Assembly: GCF_014216315.1 (NCBI RefSeq) | Contig: NZ_CP045702.1 | Span: 1,922,001-1,986,000 of the forward strand | DNA from: Streptomyces finlayi | Lineage (GTDB): Bacteria; Actinomycetota; Actinomycetes; Streptomycetales; Streptomycetaceae | DNA: 64,000 bases | Direction: 5' to 3' | Part shown: positions 56,821 to 64,000 of the stretch, one piece after another | How the letters are laid out: each line of letters opens with the position of its first letter | Numbering within the stretch: the first letter of the stretch is position 1 | Made by a program: the position numbers and the translations under genes | Notes under the pieces: generated by a model | Told to the model about the DNA's origin: nothing | Seen by the model: only the letters and a program-made list of their open reading frames with translations | Database searches by the model: none

Positions 56821-57792
56821 CTACTGGGCGTCCTCGATGTCCCCGAAATGGTCCCAGCCGCCCTTGCTCGTCCAGGGCGCACCGTCGACCGTCACCTGGG
56901 GCAGCGCCGAGGGGTTGAGGACCTCGCCGATCACCTTCCAGCGCGCCGGGAGCTTCACGTCCGGCGGGAAGGTCGCCACGATCGCGTGGTCCTCTCCCCC
57001 GGTCAGCACCCACTGCAACGGGTCGACGCCGACGGCCTGGCCGATGTCGGACATCTGCGAGGGGATGTCGATGAGTCCCGAACGCAGGTCGATGCGGACC
57101 TTGCTGGACTCGGCGATGTGCCCGAGGTCCGCCACGAGCCCGTCGCTGACGTCCGTCATGGCGGTGGCGCCGAGTCCGGCGGCCGCGGGGCCCGCGTGGT
57201 ACGGCGGTTCGGGCCGCCGGTGCGCCTCGACGAAGGCGCGTGGTGAGCGGAAGCCCCGGGAGAGCACGGCGAATCCGGCGGCCGACCAGCCGAGCCATCC
57301 GGTGACGGCGACGACGTCGCCGGGTCTGGCGCCGGCCCGGGTGACGGGCTCGTGGTTGCGCAGATCGCCGAGAGCGGTGATCGCGATGGTGATGGTGTCG
57401 CCGCGGACGACGTCACCGCCGACCACGGCGGCGCCGGCCACCTGGCACTCGTCGCGGATGCCGTCCATCAGCTCGCCCGCCCAGGTGACCGGGAGTTCGG
57501 CGGGCACGACCAGGCCGAGCAGCAGCGCGGTGGGCACGGCGCCCATGGCTGCGATGTCGGCGAGGTTCTGCGCGGCGGCCTTGCGGCCGACGTCGTACGC
57601 CGTCGACCAGTCACGGCGGAAGTGCCGGCCCTCCAACATGATGTCGCTACTGGCCACGACCCTGCGGTCGGGAGCGGCTACGACCGCGGCGTCGTCGCCG
57701 GGTCCCAGCCTCACCGCCGGAGTGGTGGTGAGCCGGGAAGTGAGCTCTCTGATGAGCCCGAACTCCCCCAACTCGCCCACGGTTCCCTTCAC
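56821..57792 (-). CDS. thiL: thiamine-monophosphate kinase
   Basis: Phosphorylates thiamine monophosphate to the active pyrophosphate. It is 323 residues with the PurM-like motifs GPGDDAAVVAAPDRRVVASS, DIMLEGRHFRRDW, AAQNLADIAAMGAVPTALLL and GGEDHAIVATFP. It is the first gene of the thiL-thiD pair. Confidence 0.93.
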   Translation of the reverse strand: MKGTVGELGEFGLIRELTSRLTTTPAVRLGPGDDAAVVAAPDRRVVASSDIMLEGRHFRRDWSTAYDVGRKAAAQNLADIAAMGAVPTALLLGLVVPAELPVTWAGELMDGIRDECQVAGAAVVGGDVVRGDTITIAITALGDLRNHEPVTRAGARPGDVVAVTGWLGWSAAGFAVLSRGFRSPRAFVEAHRRPEPPYHAGPAAAGLGATAMTDVSDGLVADLGHIAESSKVRIDLRSGLIDIPSQMSDIGQAVGVDPLQWVLTGGEDHAIVATFPPDVKLPARWKVIGEVLNPSALPQVTVDGAPWTSKGGWDHFGDIEDAQ

Positions 57793-58112
57793 CGAGTCTC
57801 ACCTCTCATTTATCGCACCGGACACCTGTCCGGGCTGCTTCAGCGGACCGAGGTCCCGGCCGTGGTCCGTCGGCCGCCGGGGGCTTTCCGCCCCGGGACG
57901 TACTGGCATGTCCGTCCCCCTTCTGCGCCGGTGGGCTTGCGGTCGCGTGCCGTCACCGCTGTCGGTACCGTCAAGAGATACGTCAACTTCTGTCTTCCGT
58001 ACGCCACGCTGTGGGAGTCATACGGCCCGCAGGTCTCCCCGTGGCCCGCGGCGACGCGATACCGTGGCGTCCCTTTCCCCCACATGATCCTCGTGGCCGC
58101 CCTGGAGGTTCC
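57793..58112. other. divergent gap between thiL and the Lrp-type gene
   Basis: 320 bases without a gene. It holds CCGGACA-CC-TGTCCGG at 57,818-57,833, about 25 bp upstream of thiL, a possible operator. No TPP riboswitch (THI box) could be recognised. Confidence 0.4.
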
Positions 58113-58346
58113 GTGGTACAGGCGTACATCCTTATTCAGACAGAGGTGGGCAAGGCGTCGACAGTCGCCGAGTCCGTCGCGAAGATCCCGGGAGTCATTC
58201 AGGCAGAGGACGTCACAGGCCCCTACGACGTGATCGTGCGCGCACAGGCCGACACCGTCGACGCACTCGGCCGCATGGTGGTGGCCAAGGTTCAGCAGGT
58301 GGACGGCATCACACGAACACTGACCTGCCCGGTCGTCCACCTCTGA
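58113..58346 (+). CDS. stand-alone Lrp/AsnC ligand-binding (RAM) protein
   Basis: 77 residues: VVQAYILIQTEVGKASTVAE, then IPGVIQAEDVTGPYDVIVRA and GITRTLTCPVVHL. This is the regulator-of-amino-acid-metabolism domain without the HTH half, found widely in actinobacteria. It may modulate full-length Lrp proteins or bind amino acids. GTG start with GGAGG six bases upstream. Confidence 0.87.
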   Translation: MVQAYILIQTEVGKASTVAESVAKIPGVIQAEDVTGPYDVIVRAQADTVDALGRMVVAKVQQVDGITRTLTCPVVHL

Positions 58347-58366
58347 CCCCCGTCTAGGCTGGGCCG

Positions 58367-58855
58367 GTGATGCACTCCGGCCGCAAGCTCCCCCGTTCGC
58401 TGTTCCTCGCCCCCTCCGCCGCCGCGCTCGTCCTGGTCGCGGCGGGCTGCTCCTCCAGCGACGCGCAGACCTCGATCACGGTTCCCACACCGTCCTCGGA
58501 GGCCGCAGCGTACTGCGAGGCGCTGCACGAGGAGCTGCCGGAGACCGTCGCCGGTATGGACCGGAGCGATCCCGAGCCGGACTCCGACCTCACGGCCGGA
58601 TGGGGAGACGGGGCGATCGTACTGCGCTGCGGCGTTCCCCGGCCCTCGAAGATGGGGGACGTCCAGTCGGAGGGGATCGAAGCGGACGGCGTCAACTGGC
58701 TGCTGGAGCAGCGGGAGGGCGCCGGTCCGCGGTTCACCACCGCTTATCGCAAGGCGTATGTGGAGGTGACGCTCCCCCGGGAGTTCGCCCACGACATCAC
58801 GCCGCTCGCCGAGTTCGCCGCGTCCGTCAGGAAGACGGTCCCCGAGCGCCTGTGA
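58367..58855 (+). CDS. DUF3515 family lipoprotein
   Basis: 162 residues. The lipoprotein signal ends in a lipobox (LVLVAAGC, then SSSDAQ). The domain has conserved Cys (AAYCEALHEELPETV and IVLRCGVPRPS), likely one disulphide, and a VNWLL motif. Function unknown; the family is restricted to actinobacteria. GTG at 58,367 or ATG at 58,370 start. It converges on ddl. Confidence 0.88.
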   Translation: MMHSGRKLPRSLFLAPSAAALVLVAAGCSSSDAQTSITVPTPSSEAAAYCEALHEELPETVAGMDRSDPEPDSDLTAGWGDGAIVLRCGVPRPSKMGDVQSEGIEADGVNWLLEQREGAGPRFTTAYRKAYVEVTLPREFAHDITPLAEFAASVRKTVPERL

Positions 58856-58892
58856 AGGGCCCCGGGGTCCTCCCGGCGGACGCGGCGGCGCG

Positions 58893-60065
58893 TCAGCGCA
58901 GGCCCGTGGGCCTGTTCAGCGCGGCCTGGATCAGCCGGTCCACCAGTTCCTGGTAGTCGACACCGCTCTCCTGCCACATCCGCGGGTACATGGAGATCGG
59001 CGTGAAGCCCGGCATCGTGTTGATCTCGTTGATGACGAAGTCGCCCTCGTCGGTGAGGAAGAAGTCGGCGCGCACGAGGCCCTCGCAGGAGGTGGCGTCG
59101 AAGGCGGCGACGGCCAGCCGCTGGACCTCCGCGGTCTGCTCCGCCGTGAGCGGAGCGGGCACCAGTCCGGCCGCCGAGTCGATGTACTTGGCCTCGAAGT
59201 CGTAGAAGTCGTGCGAGGTGACCGGCGGGATCTCGGCGGGCACGCTGGCGCGCGGGCCGTCCTCGAACTCCAGGACACCGCACTCGATCTCGCGGCCCCG
59301 CAGCAGCGACTCCACGAGGAACTTGGGGTCGTGGCGGCGGGCCTCCTCGATCGCCTCGTCGAGGCCCGAGAGGTCGTCGACCTTGGTGATACCCATCGAG
59401 GAACCGCCGCGGGCGGGCTTGATGAAGAGCGGGAAGCCGTGCTCGGCGGCGAACTCCACGAGGCGCTTGCGGGCGGTGGGACGGTCGTTGTCCCACTCGC
59501 GGGGGCGCACCACCTCGTACGGGCCGACCGGCAGCCCGAAGGAGGTGAACACCCGCTTCATGTACTCCTTGTCCTGTCCGACGGCGGAGGCCAGGACACC
59601 GGCGCCCACGTAGGGGACACCGGAGAGCTCCAGGAGCCCCTGGAGTGTGCCGTCCTCGCCGTACGGGCCGTGCAGCACCGGGAAGACGACGTCGACCTCA
59701 CCGAGCGCCTTGGGGACCGCGCCCGGTTCGGTGTAGACGACTTCGCGGCTGCCGGGGTCGACGGACAGCACGACACCGCCTTCGTCGGACTCCGCGAGCT
59801 GGGCCACGTTCGGCACCTCGCGGTCCGTGATGGCCATGCGTGCGGGATCGTCGGCGGTGAGCGCCCAGCGGCCGTCCGAGGTGATGCCGATCGGCAGGAC
59901 GTCGTACTTCGTCCGGTCGATGGCGTTCAGTACGGCGCCGGCCGTGACGACCGAGATGCCGTGCTCGGAGCTGCGGCCGCCGAACACGACGGCAACCCGC
60001 GGCTTACGGCCCTGCACAGGGCTCTCGGGGCTCTCAGGGCTCTGGGGGAGGTTCTCGCTGCTCAT
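58893..60065 (-). CDS. ddl: D-alanine-D-alanine ligase
   Basis: Makes the D-Ala-D-Ala dipeptide for peptidoglycan. It is 390 residues with ATP-grasp motifs: RVAVVFGGRSSEHGISVVTA, FPVLHGPYGEDGTLQGLLEL, PLFIKPARGGSSMGITKV, VRADFFLTDEGDFVINEINT and MPGFTPISMYP. A short variable N-terminal tail (SSENLPQSPESPESP) precedes. A Tyr-to-Phe change typical of D-Ala-D-Lac ligases is not suggested by what I can read. Confidence 0.95.
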   Translation of the reverse strand: MSSENLPQSPESPESPVQGRKPRVAVVFGGRSSEHGISVVTAGAVLNAIDRTKYDVLPIGITSDGRWALTADDPARMAITDREVPNVAQLAESDEGGVVLSVDPGSREVVYTEPGAVPKALGEVDVVFPVLHGPYGEDGTLQGLLELSGVPYVGAGVLASAVGQDKEYMKRVFTSFGLPVGPYEVVRPREWDNDRPTARKRLVEFAAEHGFPLFIKPARGGSSMGITKVDDLSGLDEAIEEARRHDPKFLVESLLRGREIECGVLEFEDGPRASVPAEIPPVTSHDFYDFEAKYIDSAAGLVPAPLTAEQTAEVQRLAVAAFDATSCEGLVRADFFLTDEGDFVINEINTMPGFTPISMYPRMWQESGVDYQELVDRLIQAALNRPTGLR

Positions 60066-60099
60066 ATCGCGATGAGCGTACCTGCTGGTAAGAGAGACG

Positions 60100-61110
60100 T
60101 CAGCGCCGCTCGGGCTTGGCGCTGCGCGCCATCAGCTCCTTGAGCGCGACGACCGGCGGCTTGCCCTCGTGGACGATGCCGACGACGGTCTCCGTGATGG
60201 GCATGTCGACTCCGTGCCGGCGTGCCAGATCGAGCACCGATTCGCAGGACTTGACGCCCTCGGCGGTCTGCCGGGTGGCGGCGATCGCTTCCTGGAGCGT
60301 CATCCCGCGGCCGAGGTTGGTGCCGAAGGTGTGGTTGCGCGACAGCGGGGAGGAGCACGTCGCCACCAGGTCGCCGAGGCCGGCGAGTCCGGAGAAGGTG
60401 AGCGGGTCGGCGCCCATGGCCAGGCCCAGGCGGGTGGTCTCGGCGAGGCCGCGGGTGATGAGGGAGCCCTTGGCGTTGTCGCCGAGACCCATGCCGTCGG
60501 CGATGCCGACGGCCAGGCCGATGACGTTCTTGACGGCGCCCCCGAGCTCGCAGCCGACCACGTCCGTGTTGGTGTACGGCCGGAAGTACGGGGTGTGGCA
60601 GGCGGCCTGGAGGCGCTGGGCCACCGCTTCGTCCTGGCAGGCGACCACGGCGGCGGCGGGTCGGCGCTCGGCGATCTCCTTGGCGAGGTTGGGGCCGGTG
60701 ACGACCGCGACGCGGTCCGGGGTGACACCGGTGACGTCGGCGATGACCTCGCTCATCCGCTTGGCGGTGCCGAGTTCGACGCCCTTCATCAGCGAGACGA
60801 GCACCGTGCCGGGTCCGATGTGCGGGGCCCAGTCGGCGAGGTTGGCGCGCAGGGTCTGCGAGGGCACCGCCAGGACGGCGAAGTCGGCGCCGCGCAGGGC
60901 CCGGGCGGCGTCGGTGGTGGCGCTGACCGAGGAGGGGAGTTCGATGCCCGGCAGGTAGTCCGGGTTGGTGCGGGTCGTGTTGATGGCCTCGGCGACCTCC
61001 GCGCGGCGGCCCCAGAGGGTCACGTCGCAGCCTGCGTCGGCGAGGACCATGCCGAAGGCCGTACCCCATGAGCCGGTTCCGAAGACGGCTGCCTTCGCGG
61101 GGTGCGTCAC
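60100..61110 (-). CDS. gpsA: NAD(P)H-dependent glycerol-3-phosphate dehydrogenase
   Basis: Makes sn-glycerol 3-phosphate for phospholipids. It is 336 residues: AAVFGTGSWGTAFGMVLADA (nucleotide binding), VTGPNLAKEIAERRPAAAVV, the catalytic Lys region VKNVIGLAVGIADGMGLGDN, and LAGLGDLVATCSSPLSRNHT. GTG start at 61,108-61,110 overlaps the plsC stop (GTGA). It acts directly before the acyltransferase encoded upstream, so the two genes form a lipid unit. Confidence 0.95.
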   Translation of the reverse strand: MTHPAKAAVFGTGSWGTAFGMVLADAGCDVTLWGRRAEVAEAINTTRTNPDYLPGIELPSSVSATTDAARALRGADFAVLAVPSQTLRANLADWAPHIGPGTVLVSLMKGVELGTAKRMSEVIADVTGVTPDRVAVVTGPNLAKEIAERRPAAAVVACQDEAVAQRLQAACHTPYFRPYTNTDVVGCELGGAVKNVIGLAVGIADGMGLGDNAKGSLITRGLAETTRLGLAMGADPLTFSGLAGLGDLVATCSSPLSRNHTFGTNLGRGMTLQEAIAATRQTAEGVKSCESVLDLARRHGVDMPITETVVGIVHEGKPPVVALKELMARSAKPERR

Positions 61111-61859
61111 GTAAGTCCCTTTCCCTCTGCCTTGCGCCGTTGCTCGGCGCGGGCCTTGCGGTGATCGTAGAGCTCGGTGGGTGCCTTCTCGCCCCGTACG
61201 ACCTCCAGCTGTGCGGTGACGGCGGCCATGATGGCCTCGGTCGCCTCGCGCAGCACCTCGGGCGTGGGCTCCAGGCCGTAGAAGCGGTCGAGGTCCACCG
61301 GCGGACCGGCCTGCACCTGAAGGGTCTTGCGGGGGAAGAAGCTGAACTTGTTCTGCTTGGCGTACGGCGGCATCGCGAGGTTGGCACCCCACTGGGCGAC
61401 GGGAATGACCGGCACCTTGGTCAGCAGCGCGACCCGGGCGGCGCCGGTCTTGCCGGCCATCGGCCACATATCGGGATCACGGGTGAGCGTGCCCTCGGGA
61501 TAGAACGCGACGCATTCGCCCCGCTCGATCGCGTCGACCGCGGCGCGGAAAGCGTCCAGCGCATTGGTCGTCTCGCGGTACACGGGGATCTGGCCGGTGC
61601 CTCGCAGCATCATTCCGACGAAGGGCGTGCTGAACAGTCCCGCCTTCGCCAGCAGCCGCGGCACCCGGCCGGTGTTGTACTGGAAATGTCCGTACGAAAG
61701 CGGGTCCAGGTACGAATTGTGGTTGACCGCGGTGATGAATCCACCCTCGGCCGGAATGTGTTCCATTCCCCGCCAGTCGCGCCTGAACAGAACCACCAAC
61801 GGCGGCTTGGCGATGACCGCCGCCAGGCGGTACCAGAAGCCGATTCTGCGGCGGGACAC
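61107..61859 (-). CDS. plsC: 1-acyl-glycerol-3-phosphate acyltransferase family protein
   Basis: 250 residues. The acyltransferase HX4D motif is NHNSYLDPLSY, and the second motif is YPEGTLTRDPDMWP. A hydrophobic N-terminal stretch (LAAVIAKPPLVVLF) anchors it to the membrane. It acylates lysophosphatidate in the membrane. GTG start with AGGAAGG upstream; the longer frame to 62,009 has no better start. Coupled to gpsA. Confidence 0.92.
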   Translation of the reverse strand: MSRRRIGFWYRLAAVIAKPPLVVLFRRDWRGMEHIPAEGGFITAVNHNSYLDPLSYGHFQYNTGRVPRLLAKAGLFSTPFVGMMLRGTGQIPVYRETTNALDAFRAAVDAIERGECVAFYPEGTLTRDPDMWPMAGKTGAARVALLTKVPVIPVAQWGANLAMPPYAKQNKFSFFPRKTLQVQAGPPVDLDRFYGLEPTPEVLREATEAIMAAVTAQLEVVRGEKAPTELYDHRKARAEQRRKAEGKGLT

Positions 61860-62026
61860 TCGGACGCCTTCCTCTAGGACCTGACCTGCTGCCTGCCTAC
61901 CGACGGTCAAGTTTCGCCCCAGGCCCCTGTTCTGTCGAGAACACCGTACGCCCCGCCTTCCTGGGCGGATCTCCGGGTTGTCACACCGGCAGGCGAGAAT
62001 GAGTCGCATTGCGTACGGAGGGGGAG

Positions 62027-62692
62027 ATGGCCACGAACACCGACCTGACCGGGTCCTGGTCCCTGATCGTCCCGCTGAAGCCGCTCGCGCGGGCCAAGAG
62101 CAGGCTGGGGCGGACGGTGGGCGGGCTGCTGAGACCCCGTCTCGCCCTGGCGTTCGCCCAGGACACGGTGGCCGCGGCGCTTTCCTGCCAGGCGGTGCGG
62201 GATGTGTTGGTCGTCACGGACGATCCGGCGGCCGGGGAGGCGCTTTCGGCACTGGGGGCGCGCGTCGTCGCGGATTCACCCGCGGCCGGGCTCAACGCGG
62301 CGCTGACCCACGGGGCGCGTACGGCGCGGTCCCTGCGGACCGGTGCGGCGGTGGCCGCGCTCAATGCGGATCTTCCCTCGCTGCGGCCCGCGGAATTGGC
62401 TCGGGTGCTCGATTTTTCTGCCGAATTTCCCCGCGCTTTTGTGACGGATGCGGCGGGAATCGGTACGACATTTCTGTCCGCGTCGCCCGGTTCGGAATTG
62501 CGTCCGGCTTTCGGCGGTTCCTCGAGGGCCCGGCATCTGGCTTCGGGAGCCGCGGAAATTACGCTCTCCGGGATCGATTCGGTCCGCCAGGACGTGGACA
62601 CCGGCGAGGATCTCCTGGTGGCACTGGCCCTCGGGGTGGGGCCGCGCACCGAGGGGCTGCGCGCTTCGGCCGGTCCCGCACGGGACCGATAG
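62027..62692 (+). CDS. cofC: 2-phospho-L-lactate/phosphoenolpyruvate guanylyltransferase (F420 biosynthesis)
   Basis: 221 residues. The nucleotidyltransferase fold has SLIVPLKPLARAKSRLG, VLVVTDDPAAGEALSALGAR, AALNADLPSLRPAELARVL and DVDTGEDLLVALALG. In actinobacteria the CofC/FbiD enzyme uses phosphoenolpyruvate to start coenzyme F420 synthesis. The ATG at 62,027 follows GGAGGGGGAG; an in-frame TTG at 62,009 is less likely. Relevant to the LLM-type oxidoreductase in the window only if that enzyme uses F420. Confidence 0.87.
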   Translation: MATNTDLTGSWSLIVPLKPLARAKSRLGRTVGGLLRPRLALAFAQDTVAAALSCQAVRDVLVVTDDPAAGEALSALGARVVADSPAAGLNAALTHGARTARSLRTGAAVAALNADLPSLRPAELARVLDFSAEFPRAFVTDAAGIGTTFLSASPGSELRPAFGGSSRARHLASGAAEITLSGIDSVRQDVDTGEDLLVALALGVGPRTEGLRASAGPARDR

Positions 62693-62702
62693 GCTTTCGC
62701 CC

Positions 62703-62906
62703 ATGCAGGCGACCGCGTACACGTACGACTCCGAGACCCGTTCCGGCAGTGTGCTTCTCGACGACGGCACCCCGATGGCCTTCGACGCATCGGCCTTCGA
62801 CGCGGGCGGCCTGCGGCTGCTGCGTCCGGGGCAGCGGGTGCGGATCGAGGTGAGCGGTGAGGGCGCCTCGCCGCGGATCAGCCTGGTGACGCTCCAGACG
62901 TTCTGA
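62703..62906 (+). CDS. small OB-fold-like conserved protein
   Basis: 67 residues: MQATAYTYDSETRSGSVLLD, then FDASAFDAGGLRLLRPGQRV, and RISLVTLQTF. It resembles cold-shock-like or OB-fold proteins that follow cofC in Streptomyces. Function unknown. It is 10 bases downstream of cofC and ends before a strong hairpin. Confidence 0.82.
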   Translation: MQATAYTYDSETRSGSVLLDDGTPMAFDASAFDAGGLRLLRPGQRVRIEVSGEGASPRISLVTLQTF

Positions 62907-62914
62907 AAAGCCCG

Positions 62915-62946
62915 CGGGCCGGGCTCCCCAGGGGGAGCCCGGCCCG
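62915..62946. terminator. bidirectional terminator between the small OB-like gene and hupS
   Basis: A 15-bp GC stem (62,915-62,929 with 62,932-62,946) has a 2-nt loop between convergent genes. Confidence 0.82.
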
Positions 62947-62978
62947 GCGCGTGTGAGAGGTACGAGCGCTGCCCGTCC

Positions 62979-63641
62979 TCACTTCTTGCGTGCAGTGGCC
63001 TTCTTGGCCGTGGTCTTGCGCGCCGTGGTCTTCTTCGCGGGCGCCTTCTTCGCCGTGGTCTTCTTGGCGGGCGCGGTCTTGCTGGCGACGGCGGCCTTCT
63101 TCGCCGGAGCGGCCGTCTGCTTGGCGGTGGCGGCCTTCTTGGTGGTGGCCGTCGCCTTCTTCGCCGCCGGCGTCGCCTTCTTGGCGGTGGCGGTGGTCTT
63201 CTTGGCCGGCGTGACCTTCTTGGCGGTGGCTGCCTTCTTCGTCGCCACGGCCTTCTTGGCGGTGGCCTTCTTGGCCGCGGCCTTCGCCGTCGTACGGGTG
63301 GAAGAACCGCCCGAGAGGCTGCCCTTGGGCGCCTTCTTCACGGCCACATCGTTCTTGGGGAGCTTCTTCGAGCCGCTCACCAGGTCCTTGAAGCCCTGTC
63401 CCGCACGGAAACGGGGCACGGACGTCTTCTTGACCCGCACGCGCTCACCCGTCTGCGGGTTGCGGGCGTAACGGGCGGGGCGGTCGACCTTCTCGAACGA
63501 GCCGAAGCCGGTGACCGAGACACGGTCCCCTGCGACAACTGCGCGGACGATCGCATCGAGTACCGCATCGACAGCGTCTGCGGCCGGCTGACGGCCGCCG
63601 ACCTTGTCGGCAATCGCTTCTACGAGCTGCGCCTTGTTCAC
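62979..63641 (-). CDS. hupS: HU-type nucleoid protein with lysine-rich tail (HupS)
   Basis: 220 residues. The first 92 are HU: MNKAQLVEAIADKVGG, VSVTGFGSFEKVDRPARYAR and NPQTGERVRVKKTSVPRFRA. The rest is a Lys/Ala/Thr-rich, histone-H1-like tail (KKATAKKAVATKKAATAKK). In S. coelicolor HupS compacts spore nucleoids. The upstream 143 bp contain an AT-rich stretch (GGTATATATCTG on the minus strand) that probably includes the promoter. Confidence 0.96.
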   Translation of the reverse strand: MNKAQLVEAIADKVGGRQPAADAVDAVLDAIVRAVVAGDRVSVTGFGSFEKVDRPARYARNPQTGERVRVKKTSVPRFRAGQGFKDLVSGSKKLPKNDVAVKKAPKGSLSGGSSTRTTAKAAAKKATAKKAVATKKAATAKKVTPAKKTTATAKKATPAAKKATATTKKAATAKQTAAPAKKAAVASKTAPAKKTTAKKAPAKKTTARKTTAKKATARKK

Positions 63642-63694
63642 GTCTTCCCCTTCGGAGACATTGCCAGAACGAAAGTGTTCAAGCGTTTTCGCAC

Positions 63695-63730
63695 GTTAGG
63701 CAGATATATACCGCAAATCAAACACGAAAC
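63695..63730 (-). promoter_or_regulatory. AT-rich promoter region of hupS
   Basis: On the minus strand the stretch TTGATTTGCGGTATATATC is the most AT-rich part of the gap upstream of hupS. The boxes are too close for one standard promoter, so the exact elements are uncertain. Confidence 0.35.
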
Positions 63731-63784
63731 GGGCTAATCACCCTAGTGCCGCAACGAAGTCGACCACTGCGCTGTTCCGCAGAG

Positions 63785-64000
63785 TCAGTCACCTTCGGGG
63801 AATCGGCCCTCATCGAGGTCCTTCATCAACCGGTCCAGACGCCTTGCCGCATCTGGGAGATCGTGCTTCGCCGCGGCCGTGACGACCAGCAGCTTCCGGG
63901 TCAGCGCCATCCGTACGCCCTCCGGGACTTGCAGTGCGCGCACTGTTGCGTGCGCTTCCTTCAATCGGTCGGCGACTTGGCCATAGAGCTTGAGTTGGCT
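63785..64000 (-). CDS. hypothetical protein, 3' part only
   Basis: 71 codons are open from the right edge of the window to a TGA at 63,785-63,787. The readable end is SQLKLYGQVADRLKEAHATV, then VRMALTRKLLVVTAAAKHDL and RLDRLMKDLDEGRFPEGD. It is helical and charged; I do not recognise it. Confidence 0.6.
   Translation of the reverse strand, partial: SQLKLYGQVADRLKEAHATVRALQVPEGVRMALTRKLLVVTAAAKHDLPDAARRLDRLMKDLDEGRFPEGD

Noticed and set aside
57793..58112. TPP riboswitch upstream of thiL
   Set aside because: No THI-box motifs could be recognised on either strand.

Overview
The window is a high-GC actinobacterial chromosome segment, almost certainly Streptomyces. It carries the sporulation sigma factor gene whiG, nsdA, rnc (absB), a cluster of four type I signal peptidase genes, hupS with a lysine-rich tail, and amtB-glnB(K)-glnD in the streptomycete order. 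The order from cdsA to hupS matches, from memory, the core region of S. coelicolor around SCO5628-SCO5556. Most genes lie on the minus strand, and many starts are GTG.

Layout: 1-4892 holds a DUF6233 fragment, then cdsA, frr, pyrH, tsf and rpsB. 5171-10829 holds an M23-type secreted protein, a TetR regulator, whiG and the dprA-comM-yraN group. 10913-19096 holds DUF2469, a Nudix hydrolase, the sip cluster, rplS, trmD, rimM, a KH protein and rpsP. 19254-31407 holds a SprT-like protein, a methyltransferase, ffh, glnD-glnB-amtB, nsdA, a primase-like protein and ftsY. 31607-39083 holds an LLM oxidoreductase, a glcP-type sugar permease, smc, a 70-residue coiled-coil protein and acylphosphatase. 46258-63641 returns to core genes: mutM, rnc, rpmF, yceD, a DivIVA-like protein, coaD, rsmD, recG, a DAK2 protein, rpmB, thiD, thiL, an Lrp-type RAM protein, DUF3515, ddl, gpsA, plsC, cofC, a small OB-like protein and hupS.

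Two places break the core order. The first is inside the signal peptidase cluster (13.4-14.8 kb). The sipX 3' end plus sipY 5' end is present twice. One copy has decayed into a sipY pseudogene, and a gene for a small four-cysteine secreted protein sits between the copies.

The second is a roughly 6.1-kb integrative element (about 40,099-46,243) inserted at the 3' end of a CAP-domain gene and flanked by 20/21-bp direct repeats. It encodes a tyrosine integrase, an excisionase-like HTH protein, two orphan proteins, a GntR regulator with its own operator, and a P-loop kinase. It has no conjugation or recognisable replication gene. It carries an unusual DNA architecture: dispersed GCAGGTCAGRGGC cores flanked by short tandem repeats, and a near-perfect inverted repeat of about 200 bp per arm with a 540-bp loop. 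This element and its repeat family are the best candidates for something undescribed.

Functionally the rest is translation (rpsB, tsf, frr, rpsP, rplS, rpmF, rpmB, rimM, trmD), protein export (ffh, ftsY, sip genes), nitrogen sensing (amtB-glnB-glnD under a probable GlnR box), chromosome structure (smc, hupS), cell-wall and lipid precursors (ddl, cdsA, gpsA, plsC), and developmental control (whiG, nsdA, absB). Two genes look disrupted: the CAP gene has a one-base frameshift in a C6 tract, and the M23 gene has no stop before it runs antisense through the TetR gene.
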